From: an uncultured Prevotella sp.
GTDB lineage: Bacteria; Bacteroidota; Bacteroidia; Bacteroidales; Bacteroidaceae
Direction of reading: 5' to 3'
Assembly: GCA_900320905.1 (NCBI GenBank)
Contig: ONTZ01000006.1
Location: 30,120-94,119 of the forward strand
DNA length: 64,000 nucleotides
Below the pieces are notes generated by a model. It did no database searches and had not been told where the DNA came from. It saw only the letters and a list, made by a program, of their open reading frames with translations. Positions within the stretch are counted from its first letter, which is position 1; every line of letters begins with the position of its first letter. A program made the translations under genes and the position numbers. Positions 50,921-60,215 of the stretch are shown here, piece after piece.

Positions 50921-52237
50921 TTACATATCTTTCTTACTGAGTGAACCAATGTGAATGGTCATCTTGCGCAGTTCGGGAGTCTGGGCTACCATCGTGTCAA
51001 CCTTCTCCTTAAAGGATGCCTCGTCGTAACGGCTCTCGTCCTTCTTCAGTTCATAAGCCCATGCTTTCTTTCCAACGGGGTCAACCACCACAAGGTCTAT
51101 CTCATTGAAGCCTTTTCTGTCCCACCATTTGCCGACGATGTATTGTCCTTCTTCCTGAAACTTACGAGCGAAATAACGCTCCATCATCAGTCCTGACAGA
51201 CTATCATAGTCGCGCTTGATGATGTCGCCAAGGGCTTTCTGTGCCTTATTTTCCACCAAAGCCTGATACTTGAAGAAAAAACGGAACCAGAATATCAGGA
51301 AGCAGTCATCCAACTGATAGCGCATCTTCTTACTGCTCTCTTTGGCAAAGATGGGCTGGTACTTACTAATCAGTCCATAATAATCTTCCAGGCGTGACAG
51401 ATAACTACTGATATTGTCAACACCTAATTCGTTCTTGATTTCAGCGCTGGTCTTCATGCCACTGGCAATGCAGGTCAGGATAGAGAAATAGATGACGTAA
51501 TCTGTGCCGAACTCCTCTATCAAGATGTTCTTGCCTTCATTGATGAAGGGGGAGTTTTCTTCCGTCAGTGCTGCCAGCATCTTGTTTTTACGAGTCTTGC
51601 CACGGTCAAGCAACAAGGTGACATACCATGCCACACCACCCGTAATGCTAAACAATGCCAGTAAGTCCTCTGGCGTATAGTCCGGATTGAAGTCGTTTAG
51701 GATTTCCTTCAGTACATCAGTTTTGAATGGCTGGAGCGTCAACTTTTCATCGGCACGCCCGAAAAGCGGTTCCTCGTAGTCCTCAAAAATCTTTTTCATC
51801 AGTGTAAAAACAGAGCCGCTGATAATCAGGTTCAAGTGACTCTTCCGTTTCCATAAGTCCCAGTCACGCTGCATATCACTGAATACCGTTGGGTTTACCT
51901 TCTGGAAATTCTGGAACTCATCGATGACCAAAGTGAATGGTCTGCTCTCTGAAAGCCGGAGCACGAATCTAAAGACCTCGGCAAAGGAGTTTGCCTGTCC
52001 CAAAACAGGAACTCCAAGTTTGTGAGTAATCTCGGCCACGAAGTCCTGACATAACAGCGTCTCTGCTTTCTTTCCGACGAAGAAATAGAGGATGGTTTCA
52101 TCCCCGCATCTTTGCGACAACTCCGTCTTACCAATACGCCTGCGACCCATGATGACGGTCATTCGCGCCTCACGCTTACTTTGGCCTAAGACCTCTCTGA
52201 GCAGTTGTTGCTCTGACTCCCTATCATAGAACTTCAT
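50921..52237 (-). CDS. AAA ATPase with DUF234-type C-terminus
   Basis: 438 residues: Walker A GRRRIGKTELS near 36, Walker B TLVIDEFQNF, IISGSVFTLMKK, a winged-helix part (ITGGVAWYVTLLL, ELGVDNISSYLSRLE), and a C-terminal nuclease-like segment (GFNEIDLVVVDPVGKKAWAYELKK) with D, E and K spaced like PD-(D/E)xK. Same broad family as 49270-50706 but not a close copy. A perfect 17-base palindrome lies between its -7 box and the start. Confidence 0.8.
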   Translation of the reverse strand: MKFYDRESEQQLLREVLGQSKREARMTVIMGRRRIGKTELSQRCGDETILYFFVGKKAETLLCQDFVAEITHKLGVPVLGQANSFAEVFRFVLRLSESRPFTLVIDEFQNFQKVNPTVFSDMQRDWDLWKRKSHLNLIISGSVFTLMKKIFEDYEEPLFGRADEKLTLQPFKTDVLKEILNDFNPDYTPEDLLALFSITGGVAWYVTLLLDRGKTRKNKMLAALTEENSPFINEGKNILIEEFGTDYVIYFSILTCIASGMKTSAEIKNELGVDNISSYLSRLEDYYGLISKYQPIFAKESSKKMRYQLDDCFLIFWFRFFFKYQALVENKAQKALGDIIKRDYDSLSGLMMERYFARKFQEEGQYIVGKWWDRKGFNEIDLVVVDPVGKKAWAYELKKDESRYDEASFKEKVDTMVAQTPELRKMTIHIGSLSKKDM

Positions 52238-52254
52238 AACTACAAATGATAATG

Positions 52255-52292
52255 GTCATTATAATAATGACGGTTATTATTTTGCAAAGATA
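52255..52292 (-). promoter_or_regulatory. -7 box and palindromic operator of second ATPase gene
   Basis: TATCTTTG on the minus strand at 52285-52292 and the perfect palindrome GTCATTATAATAATGAC at 52255-52271 around or just after the transcript start; a good autorepressor site. Confidence 0.65.
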
Positions 52293-52340
52293 CGAAATGT
52301 TTCCGAATAAACAAACAAAATGAAGATATTTTTTATAAGT

Positions 52341-52820
52341 TTATACAACAATGATGTCCTCAAAGCGCTGCCCCATCTTCAGCACGTACGGCTCCTGGGG
52401 CGACGGACTTGTCGGACGGTCGGAAAGTCTGATAACCAAAAAGACAATGGCAATGACTGCCAGCAGCACTAATATGCTGATAATGGTATACTTCTTTTTC
52501 TGACCCCGTCGGCTTTGAGGCTGTTCTGAAGTTGATGACGAAGAGGGGCTTGGTTCTTCTGCTTTTTCTTTGCGAAAAGCCTCCCAACTGTCATAATCAA
52601 CAAACTGAGCCAGCAGGTTAAGAGTTGACAGACGTGGCGCAGCGGGTTCTGAAAGGTATCCCCAAAGCCGTTTCAAAGTAGTGGGACTGATATGCTGGTG
52701 TATCTTGTCGAATATCATTTCCGACAGGAAGTCGAAGTCCTTGGGTGTCTGCATGCGTCTGCCTGCAACAACCTCAATCGCCTCACGTAATCTCTGTATG
52801 TTCTCCTCTTGGTAGTCCAT
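52341..52820 (-). CDS. Single-span membrane protein with N-terminal helical domain
   Basis: 159 residues: a helical N-terminal domain (ISPTTLKRLWGYLSEP, then LLAQFVDYDSWEAFRKEK) seen in many Bacteroidota proteins, a Ser/Gln/basic linker, one membrane span (about 111-131) and a short exported tail. Function unknown; an anti-sigma-like or regulatory role is possible but not shown. Confidence 0.6.
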   Translation of the reverse strand: MDYQEENIQRLREAIEVVAGRRMQTPKDFDFLSEMIFDKIHQHISPTTLKRLWGYLSEPAAPRLSTLNLLAQFVDYDSWEAFRKEKAEEPSPSSSSTSEQPQSRRGQKKKYTIISILVLLAVIAIVFLVIRLSDRPTSPSPQEPYVLKMGQRFEDIIVV

Positions 52821-52876
52821 GGGGTCAAAGTCTTATCGCTTTACTCGATGTTGTCGCCTGTTTCCAAACGACGGTA

Positions 52877-52884
52877 CAAAGATA
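52877..52884 (-). promoter_or_regulatory. -7 box of single-span membrane protein gene
   Basis: TATCTTTG on the minus strand, 57 bases before the ATG at 52820. Confidence 0.5.
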
Positions 52885-52984
52885 TACATTTTTTTTGAGT
52901 GTCGCAACATTGTGAACTTTTTTTTGCTTTAGAGGGCAAAATAAGGACTGAGTCACCTTATTATATAATACACGCGTGAAAGTT

Positions 52985-53040
52985 TAACCTAAAGATAACA
53001 TACGTTTTGCATAGGGTTAGAAAAAAAGTCCGTACCTTTG
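52985..53040 (+). promoter_or_regulatory. OmpR-type operator and -7 box, M16 peptidase gene
   Basis: TAACCTAAAGATAACATAC at 52985-53003 and TACCTTTG at 53033-53040, 48 bases from the first TAAC; same 19-base core as 44179. Confidence 0.82.
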
Positions 53041-53075
53041 CAGCCGAAAGGTTAATTCAACTAATTGATAACATT

Positions 53076-55895
53076 ATGAAACTAAGAAAACTTTTCGTAG
53101 CAGTCGCACTGCTCACAGTAGGACTTGCTTCGGCACAGCAACAGATGCAGATGCCGGAAATTCCAGTTGACAAGGATGTTCGTGTCGGCAAACTCGCCAA
53201 CGGACTGACTTATTATCTGCGTCACAACAACACGCCAGAGAAGAAGGCTAACTTCTACATCGCCCAGCGCGTGGGCTCCATCCAGGAGGACGACTCGCAG
53301 CAGGGACTGGCACACTTCTTGGAGCACATGGCCTTTAACGGCTCTGAGCACTTTCCACAGGGAAAGATGCTGGAGTATCTGCAGACCATCGGTGTTCAGT
53401 TCGGACGTAGTCTGAATGCCTACACCTCTATCGACCGCACCGTGTATTATATCGCTGACGTCTCTACAGAGCGCCAGAGTGCCCTCGACTCTTGTATGCT
53501 GGTACTCCGCGACTGGTCGAGCGGTATCACGGCTGAGCCTGCTGAGATTGAGAAGGAGCGCGACGTGATCCACAACGAGTACCGTATGCGCAACAGCCCC
53601 AATCAGCGTATGATTGAGCGTGCCCTTCCCACCCTGTTCCAGGGTTCAAAGTACGGCTACCGTATGCCTATCGGTAAGATGGAGATCGTGGATAACTTCA
53701 AGCCCGAGGAACTCATCGCCTATTATAAGAAATGGTACCGTCCTGACAACCAGGGTATCATCATCGTGGGAGACATCGATGTTGATTATACCGAGAACAT
53801 GATTAAGAAACTCTTCGGTGACATCGTGGTGCCTGCCGATGCTGCCAAGGTGATCGACGAGCCTGTGCCCGACAATGAGAAAGCCATCTATGTGGCTGAG
53901 AAGGACAAAGAACAGCAGTACTCCATCCTCATGCTCTCAATGAAGCGTGACCCCATCCCAACAGAACTGAAAAAGACGGCAGCCTATCTGGTGCAGGACT
54001 ACCTGAACGATATGGTGTGTGCTATGCTCAATGCCCGTTTCTCAGAGATTCAGCAGCAGCCCGACTGTCCTTTCATACAGGCTCAGGCCCAGGACGGCAA
54101 CTTCATGCAACTGGCCCGTACCAAGGATGCCCTGATGCTGATTGGCGTGGCTAAGGAAGGCAAGGATATCGAGACCCTGCAGGCTGTGGCCCGTGAGGGA
54201 AAGCGTGCCCACGACTTCGGCTTCACCGCTACGGAATATGCCCGTGCCAAGGCAGACTATATCAGTGCCTTGGAGAAGGTCTATACCAATCGCGACAAGC
54301 GTAAGAACGAGGAGTATGCTGACGAGTATATCGAGAACTTCCTCGAGAGTGACCCCATCCCCTCCATCGAGGATCTCTATCAGACGATGAATGCCCTGTC
54401 ACAGCAGTTGCCTATAGATGTCGTAAACCAGTATGCCCAGCAAATCATCAGCATTGATGACAAGAACCTCGTGGCCTTTAACATGGAACAGGAGAAGGAG
54501 GGCAAGACCTACGTGGCTACTGATGCCATGCAGAAGGCTTTGGAAGGTGTGCGTGCAGAAACCCTCACCGCTTGGGTGGATAATGTGAAAGAAGAGCCTC
54601 TGATGACTAAGATGCCTGCCAAGGGCAGTATCGTGAAGGAAAGTGAGAACAAGACTCTCGGATACAAGGAACTGACCCTCTCGAATGGTGCGAAGGTGAT
54701 TCTGAAGAAGACGGACTTCAAGGATGACGAGGTGAGGATGCAGGCTGAGGCCAAGGGTGGCTATTCGCTCTTCGGCAAGGCTGATGTGATGAACCTCCAA
54801 CTCGCTGAGACAGCACAGGCATACAGTGGTCTGGGCAACTTCTCGAAGTCGGAACTCGACAAGGCTCTCGCTGGTAAGATGGTCAGTTGTGCACTTTCTC
54901 TCAAGGAAGACCGCCAGTATATCAGCGGACGTTCCACACCGAAGGATCTCGAGACACTCTTCCAGTTGTTCTACCTCACACAGACCAACATCAACAAGGA
55001 CGAGAAGTCGATGGCTTCATTCATCAACCAGATGCAGACAGTGCTGAAGAACAAGAGCCTGAACCCCCAGTTGGTCTATCAGGATTCTCTCGAGAGCACC
55101 AGAAACTGCGGCAATCTGCTCTATCGTATCCCAGAGGCTGAGGATATTGCTAAGTTCGACTACGAGCGTACCCTCCAGATACTGAAGCAACTCTATGAGA
55201 ACGGCGGTCAGTTTACCTATACCATCATCGGTAACTTCGACGAACAGGCCATCCGTCCTCTCATCGAACAGTACATCGCCTCTCTGCCTGCTGGCAAGGC
55301 CGTCACTCCCAAGGAGGTCCGCACCTTCTTTAAGGGTAGGGTAAACAACCGTTTCGAGAAGCAGATGGAGACACCACAGGCTACCACCACTCAGATTTGG
55401 AAGAACGACAAGATGGCTTATACGCTTGAGAACAAGGTGCTGCTCGATGCTGCCACCCGTGTACTCACCCGCATCTACCTGCGTACCATCCGTGAGGAGG
55501 AGAGTGCTGCCTACAATGTGGGATGCAGTGGTCAGATCAGCACGATGGGTCCGAAGCCCGTATTCTTCATCACGGCCCAGGCTCCTACGAATCCTGACAA
55601 GCAGAAGATTGCTGAGGACCTGATGATGAAGTACATCAACGAGGCCAAGACTAAGATTGCCGCTGACGACCTGGATCCTGTGAAGGAGATCATGCTGAAG
55701 CAGGCTGAGGATGACAACCGTGAGAACGCCCACTGGATGGATGTACTCACAGAGTGGACAGCAGAGGGTGTGGATCTCCAGACAGGCTATGCTGAAACCG
55801 TGAAGGCTCTGACTCCTGAAAAAATCCAGAAGTTCATCACCGACTTCCTCGCTGCCGGCAACCATGCCTCTGTCGTCATGATGCCCACGAAATGA
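53076..55895 (+). CDS. M16 family zinc metallopeptidase, exported
   Basis: 939 residues from ATG 53076 (upstream in-frame codons overlap the promoter). Signal peptide ends near residue 20. The inverted zinc motif HFLEH is at 80-84, with the downstream Glu in EKERDVIHNEY; two M16 halves follow, with the second (inactive-type) half from about 520. Such peptidases degrade peptides in the periplasm. Its promoter carries the TAAC operator. A strong terminator follows. Confidence 0.88.
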   Translation: MKLRKLFVAVALLTVGLASAQQQMQMPEIPVDKDVRVGKLANGLTYYLRHNNTPEKKANFYIAQRVGSIQEDDSQQGLAHFLEHMAFNGSEHFPQGKMLEYLQTIGVQFGRSLNAYTSIDRTVYYIADVSTERQSALDSCMLVLRDWSSGITAEPAEIEKERDVIHNEYRMRNSPNQRMIERALPTLFQGSKYGYRMPIGKMEIVDNFKPEELIAYYKKWYRPDNQGIIIVGDIDVDYTENMIKKLFGDIVVPADAAKVIDEPVPDNEKAIYVAEKDKEQQYSILMLSMKRDPIPTELKKTAAYLVQDYLNDMVCAMLNARFSEIQQQPDCPFIQAQAQDGNFMQLARTKDALMLIGVAKEGKDIETLQAVAREGKRAHDFGFTATEYARAKADYISALEKVYTNRDKRKNEEYADEYIENFLESDPIPSIEDLYQTMNALSQQLPIDVVNQYAQQIISIDDKNLVAFNMEQEKEGKTYVATDAMQKALEGVRAETLTAWVDNVKEEPLMTKMPAKGSIVKESENKTLGYKELTLSNGAKVILKKTDFKDDEVRMQAEAKGGYSLFGKADVMNLQLAETAQAYSGLGNFSKSELDKALAGKMVSCALSLKEDRQYISGRSTPKDLETLFQLFYLTQTNINKDEKSMASFINQMQTVLKNKSLNPQLVYQDSLESTRNCGNLLYRIPEAEDIAKFDYERTLQILKQLYENGGQFTYTIIGNFDEQAIRPLIEQYIASLPAGKAVTPKEVRTFFKGRVNNRFEKQMETPQATTTQIWKNDKMAYTLENKVLLDAATRVLTRIYLRTIREEESAAYNVGCSGQISTMGPKPVFFITAQAPTNPDKQKIAEDLMMKYINEAKTKIAADDLDPVKEIMLKQAEDDNRENAHWMDVLTEWTAEGVDLQTGYAETVKALTPEKIQKFITDFLAAGNHASVVMMPTK

Positions 55896-55917
55896 AGAAG
55901 TGAAAAGTGAGAAAATT

Positions 55918-55960
55918 TGCTGCCGCCTTGCAAAATATTGAAGGGCGGCAGCATTTTTTT
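55918..55960 (+). terminator. Intrinsic terminator of M16 gene
   Basis: GCTGCCGCC pairs with GGCGGCAGC, followed by A and a T-run. Confidence 0.85.
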
Positions 55961-55973
55961 CTTTTTTTATTCG

Positions 55974-55981
55974 TATCTTTG
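55974..55981 (+). promoter_or_regulatory. -7 box of DUF3737-malY operon
   Basis: TATCTTTG followed by TACCCG, 23 bases before ATG 56004; no clear TTTG -33. Confidence 0.5.
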
Positions 55982-56003
55982 TACCCGATAATATACAAAA
56001 ACA

Positions 56004-56849
56004 ATGGAACTGATTAAAGACAAGACTTTCGGTGGCGAGCGCCCTCTGTTTGCTACGCACGACTTAAGACTGGAAAATGTGACGATTACCGACGGTGAGT
56101 CGGGTATCAAACAATGTCAGAACATGGAGGCTTACGACTGTAAGTTCTATGGCAAATACCCTTGGTGGCATGTCGATGGCGCCAAGATTGATAAGTGCTA
56201 TTTCGCCTTGGGCTCCCGCTCTGCCATTTGGTACTCCAACGATATGGTGATGACTAATTCACGCATCGACGGTCCGAAGTTCTTCCGTGAGATGAAGAAC
56301 CTGACGTTGGAGAACGTGGAGATTACCGATGCAGACGAGACCTTCTGGAAGGTGGACGGTATCTGTATCAAGAACGTGAAACTGCATGGGGGCACCTATC
56401 CTTTTATGTTCTCTCAGAACATTTACGTGGATGGCCTGGAGAGCGACTCGAAATATGTGTTCCAGTATTGTAAGAACGTGGAGGTTCACCATGCCAATAT
56501 CCTGACGAAGGACTCTTTCTGGGAGTGTGAGAATGTGACCATCTACGACTCCGTGCTCGATGGAGAGTATCTGGCGTGGCATTCGAAGAATGTGCGACTG
56601 GTGAATTGTCATCTGGCAGGGGAGCAGTTGCTGTGTTATACGGAGAACCTGGTATTAGAGAACTGTACCATCGACCCGATGTGCGACCGTATGTTTGAGT
56701 ACTCCACCGTTGAGGCGGACATCAAGGGACATATCGAGAATATCAAGAACCCCACTTCCGGACATATCGTCGCCGACAGTATCGGCAGCATCACCATCGA
56801 TGAGAATGTCCGCCAGCCGAATAACTGTATCATAGAGATAAGGAAATGA
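56004..56849 (+). CDS. DUF3737 family beta-helix protein
   Basis: 281 residues with short repeated strands (NVTITDGESGIKQC, NLTLENVEITDA, NVRLVNCHLAG) forming a right-handed beta-helix, recognised as DUF3737. No signal peptide. The family is commonly found beside aminotransferase-type genes; here its stop overlaps the MalY-type gene by 4 bases. Function not established. Confidence 0.8.
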   Translation: MELIKDKTFGGERPLFATHDLRLENVTITDGESGIKQCQNMEAYDCKFYGKYPWWHVDGAKIDKCYFALGSRSAIWYSNDMVMTNSRIDGPKFFREMKNLTLENVEITDADETFWKVDGICIKNVKLHGGTYPFMFSQNIYVDGLESDSKYVFQYCKNVEVHHANILTKDSFWECENVTIYDSVLDGEYLAWHSKNVRLVNCHLAGEQLLCYTENLVLENCTIDPMCDRMFEYSTVEADIKGHIENIKNPTSGHIVADSIGSITIDENVRQPNNCIIEIRK

Positions 56850-58003
56850 AATACGATTTCGATGAATTGGTAGAACGCAGGAGTACAGGTTGCGTGAAAT
56901 GGGGGGAGTGCCCGTCTGAGGATGTCATTCCCCTCTGGGTGGCGGATATGGACTTCAAGGCGGCCCCCGCCATTCAGGAGGCTATCCGTAAACGGGCTGA
57001 GCATGGCGTGTTCGGCTATACCCATGTGGAAGAAGACTATTACGAGGCTGTTGTCAATTGGTTTCAGCGTCGCCACAACTGGACCATCCGTCGTGAGGAG
57101 ATCCTCTATACCACAGGTGTCGTCCCTGCGATGAGTGTTGCCATCAAGGCACTCACGATGCCTGGCGAGAAGGTGCTGATTCTTTCGCCAGATTATAATT
57201 GCTTTTTCTCCTCCGTCCGCAACAACGGCTGTGAGGTGCTGGAAACGGCCTTGAGTCGTGTGGGCGATACGTTTGAGGTGGATTGGACAGACTTCGAAGC
57301 AAAGTGTGCTGACGAGAAAACCACCGTCTTTCTGCTCTGCAACCCTCATAACCCCTGTGGTCGTGTGTGGACCCGCGAAGAACTGGAACGGATGAACGAC
57401 ATCTGTCTGAGGCACGCTGTGAAGGTGGTGAGCGACGAGATCCACTGCGAACTCGTTATGCCGGGCTATCGTTTCCAGCCCTTTGCGGCTGTCAGTGAGG
57501 CTTGTCGCCAGAACAGCGTTATTCTCAACTCCCCCTCGAAATCCTTCAATATCGCAGGCTTGCAGACGGCAAACATCATCTGTGCCCAACCAGAATGGCG
57601 CCGTCGTCTGGATCGTGCCATCAACATCAATGAGGTGTGCGACTTGAATCCCTTCGGACCCGTCGCCCTGAAGGCTGCCTACAACGAGAGTGAGGACTGG
57701 ATCGACGCACTCAACCAGTACCTCTGGGGCAACTACCAGACGCTCTGTGCCTTTGTGGCTGAAAACCTCCCCCAGTGGCGTGTCTGCCGTCTTGAAGGCA
57801 CCTATCTCCCCTGGGTCGATATCACCGCCACAGGCATGACTTCGCAACAATATGCAGACCTGATCCTCGAAAAAGCAAAGGTTTGGGTAAATCCTGGTAC
57901 AATGTATGGCCCCCAAAGCGGTGAGGGCTACATCCGCCTGAACATCGCCACCCAGCGCAGTCGCCTCATGGAAGCGTTAGAAAGAATAAAGGATGCACTT
58001 TGA
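56846..58003 (+). CDS. MalY/PatB-type cystathionine beta-lyase
   Basis: 385 residues, fold type I PLP enzyme: PLWVADMDFKAAPAI, FGYTHVEEDYYEAV, CNPHNPCGRVW, and the PLP lysine in NSPSKSFNIAGLQ. MalY/PatB cleaves C-S bonds of cystathionine or cysteine conjugates, giving homocysteine or thiol, pyruvate and ammonia. Operon with DUF3737; ends within a bidirectional terminator. Confidence 0.85.
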   Translation: MKYDFDELVERRSTGCVKWGECPSEDVIPLWVADMDFKAAPAIQEAIRKRAEHGVFGYTHVEEDYYEAVVNWFQRRHNWTIRREEILYTTGVVPAMSVAIKALTMPGEKVLILSPDYNCFFSSVRNNGCEVLETALSRVGDTFEVDWTDFEAKCADEKTTVFLLCNPHNPCGRVWTREELERMNDICLRHAVKVVSDEIHCELVMPGYRFQPFAAVSEACRQNSVILNSPSKSFNIAGLQTANIICAQPEWRRRLDRAININEVCDLNPFGPVALKAAYNESEDWIDALNQYLWGNYQTLCAFVAENLPQWRVCRLEGTYLPWVDITATGMTSQQYADLILEKAKVWVNPGTMYGPQSGEGYIRLNIATQRSRLMEALERIKDAL

Positions 58004-58017
58004 AGTGCATCCTTTAT
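57985..58017. terminator. Bidirectional terminator between malY-type and GH43 genes
   Basis: AATAAAGGATGCACTT pairs with AAGTGCATCCTTTATT around a two-base centre; it contains the upstream stop codon. Confidence 0.8.
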
Positions 58018-58021
58018 TTAG

Positions 58022-60070
58022 TTAGTTGATTAGGTATATCTTTGTCTTGCCCTTGTAGGTGGCCTTGATGGTAGAACGGCCCTCTACGATGGGATTAATC
58101 TCAAACTTCACACCAGGCATGTCAGACGTGGCCTTCAGTTTCGAACCTGCATCCAGCGGACCATAGAGTTGATAGCGGATCTGGTCGGGATAGCCGTTCT
58201 GGTTGGTGAAACGAACAGGTGTCTGAGGAATCGTCAACGGTTTGCCATCACAGGTAATGGTCACTTGAGGCACAGCCTCTGGCTCAGATAATTGTCCGTC
58301 CTTGCAGAAGCCAATGCCGTGGAGGTCGAAGAGACCCTGCGGACGCTGCGGACCTTGAGGTCCACGACGCCCCCACTGACCCTGAGGCTGCTGGGGCTGT
58401 TGTACCTCAGGACCTTCTACCACGAGGTAGATGGCGTGCTTGCCAGCAAGTCCCTCTATAGCGGGTACACTATTGACATATGTCTTGGCCGTTTGCGGAC
58501 CAGTAGCATCGATGTTGAAGACTGTAATCTCCTGACCCTTCCAAGGATCGTCGAGACGCACGTGAATCTTAAAGGCACCCTTGTCGCTATGGGTGAGGTT
58601 CAGACAAAGCATCGGACGATCACCAGTCTTGACTCCCTCGAAGGCCTTGCAGCCCTTGGTGTCCTGAGCCAGACCACCAAAGCCAAAGTACTTGAAGCCT
58701 ACGATGCCACCATTGGTGATACCGGCGAGGTCCATCGAGTTGTTCCACACGTCGTGGTTGTCCTGCATCCAGTCGTTGGCATTGGTACCGCCATAGACGA
58801 AGCAGGCATAACCTGCTGAGTAGTAGGCATAGGGCGGCAGACCGAAGATCTGGAATCCCTCGCTGGTCACCTCGGCACCCGTATATTCGTTGCCGTCGCT
58901 GGCCTTTGCCGTCCACACATTATCCTTTGTGAAGGGGTCGTAGCCTGTAATCTTTACGACACCACCCTTGGCAACTGGTTTCTTGTCCCATGTGATCTTC
59001 ACCGGAGCCACCATCGACTGACGGGCATTGCCAAAGCCACGAGGGGGACGATGATAGAAGACGTACCACTGTCCGTTGATCTCCTGAAGGGAACCGTGGG
59101 TATTGTGTCCGAAGTTGGTGGTGATGAGTTTGCTGCCATCTTCACCTGTCACGACACCACGGGAGTCTACGAGCACACCGCCAGAACGCCAAGGACCGAG
59201 AGGCGAGTCGCCAAAGGCATAGCGCAGGGCGGAGTTGGTATTGCCCAGACCATATTCCTTGCCGCTATAGCCAGAGAACACCATCACGTATTTATTACCC
59301 ACCTGACGGATGGAGGAAGCCTCGAAGAAATTGAAGTCGAGGGGGTTCTGTCCCTCATAGAGGGCTTTATATTCGCAGCCAGCCTTGTCGAGCAGACGTC
59401 CGTCGGCACTGCTGGCGGGGATGAACGGGTCGATAGGTTCCGTACCCTCACGCTTCGAATACATGGTCTTCTGGTCGAGTTCAACAGCGGTAGAGTGCTG
59501 GAAACCATAGAACACGTAGGCACGATAGCCGATATCGTAGTCCTTGTCCTTCTTGTCGGTGATGTTCTCGATAAACACGGAGGGGTCGAAGTCGATGAGG
59601 GAGCCGGGGAGGCACTGACGACCATCCTCGGTGAGGTTGATGGGAGTGAAGGGACCATCGGGACGGTCGCCCTTACAGACCATCGGCGTGCGCCTCCAAC
59701 CACGGGAGTGGGGATAGAGGTAGTAAGTCTTTTTACCAGTGGCCTTGTCTTTCACTTCGACGAGGTCAGGGGCATACATCGTGTCCCACTGTCCATCGAC
59801 GAACCATGTGAAGATGGGGCCTTCGTCTCGCCACTGGCTCAGATCCTCTACGGGAGCCGACCACATACGGATATCGGGGCCACAATAGGCGGAGTAATTC
59901 ACATCGTGCGAGCCGATGATATAGGCGCGCAACTTACCAGGGTTGTCGGGATCCTCGAATACACGGGGCTCACCATCGGGTACATGCTCCCAGAGAGGGA
60001 GGTACGGGTTCTGGGCACTGACACTGAGTGCAGCACACACAACGAAACAGAAAACAACTAATCTTTTCAT
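58022..60070 (-). CDS. GH43 family glycoside hydrolase, secreted
   Basis: 682 residues from ATG 60070. Signal peptide ends VSAQ (about 1-20). The five-bladed propeller of GH43 shows EPRVFEDPDNPGKLRAYI in the first blade, MYAPDLVEV in the second, and FFEASSIRQVGNKYV with the catalytic Glu. A C-terminal beta region (carbohydrate-binding-like) contains a Pro/Gln/Gly-rich loop (QQPQQPQGQWGRRGPQGPQ). Likely an exo-arabinosidase, xylosidase or galactosidase for plant glycans; specificity not readable. Confidence 0.82.
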   Translation of the reverse strand: MKRLVVFCFVVCAALSVSAQNPYLPLWEHVPDGEPRVFEDPDNPGKLRAYIIGSHDVNYSAYCGPDIRMWSAPVEDLSQWRDEGPIFTWFVDGQWDTMYAPDLVEVKDKATGKKTYYLYPHSRGWRRTPMVCKGDRPDGPFTPINLTEDGRQCLPGSLIDFDPSVFIENITDKKDKDYDIGYRAYVFYGFQHSTAVELDQKTMYSKREGTEPIDPFIPASSADGRLLDKAGCEYKALYEGQNPLDFNFFEASSIRQVGNKYVMVFSGYSGKEYGLGNTNSALRYAFGDSPLGPWRSGGVLVDSRGVVTGEDGSKLITTNFGHNTHGSLQEINGQWYVFYHRPPRGFGNARQSMVAPVKITWDKKPVAKGGVVKITGYDPFTKDNVWTAKASDGNEYTGAEVTSEGFQIFGLPPYAYYSAGYACFVYGGTNANDWMQDNHDVWNNSMDLAGITNGGIVGFKYFGFGGLAQDTKGCKAFEGVKTGDRPMLCLNLTHSDKGAFKIHVRLDDPWKGQEITVFNIDATGPQTAKTYVNSVPAIEGLAGKHAIYLVVEGPEVQQPQQPQGQWGRRGPQGPQRPQGLFDLHGIGFCKDGQLSEPEAVPQVTITCDGKPLTIPQTPVRFTNQNGYPDQIRYQLYGPLDAGSKLKATSDMPGVKFEINPIVEGRSTIKATYKGKTKIYLIN

Positions 60071-60127
60071 TTGACAAATTATTATTATAATTCTATTAGC
60101 GGGTTCGGGAAAAATGAATAATCTTGG

Positions 60128-60135
60128 CAAAGATA
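60128..60135 (-). promoter_or_regulatory. -7 box of GH43 gene
   Basis: TATCTTTG on the minus strand, 58 bases before ATG 60070, supporting that start over in-frame codons upstream. Confidence 0.55.
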
Positions 60136-60141
60136 AAAAAT

Positions 60142-60187
60142 AATTGTGAATTGTGCATGGTGAATTGTGCATTATTTCGTACCTTTG
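60142..60187 (+). promoter_or_regulatory. OPT gene promoter with AATTGTG repeat tract
   Basis: AATTGTG at 60142, 60149 and 60163 precede TACCTTTG at 60180-60187; the tract covers the expected -33 position. Confidence 0.6.
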
Positions 60188-60215
60188 CAACATAAACGAA
60201 AAAAAGTGTAACAAT

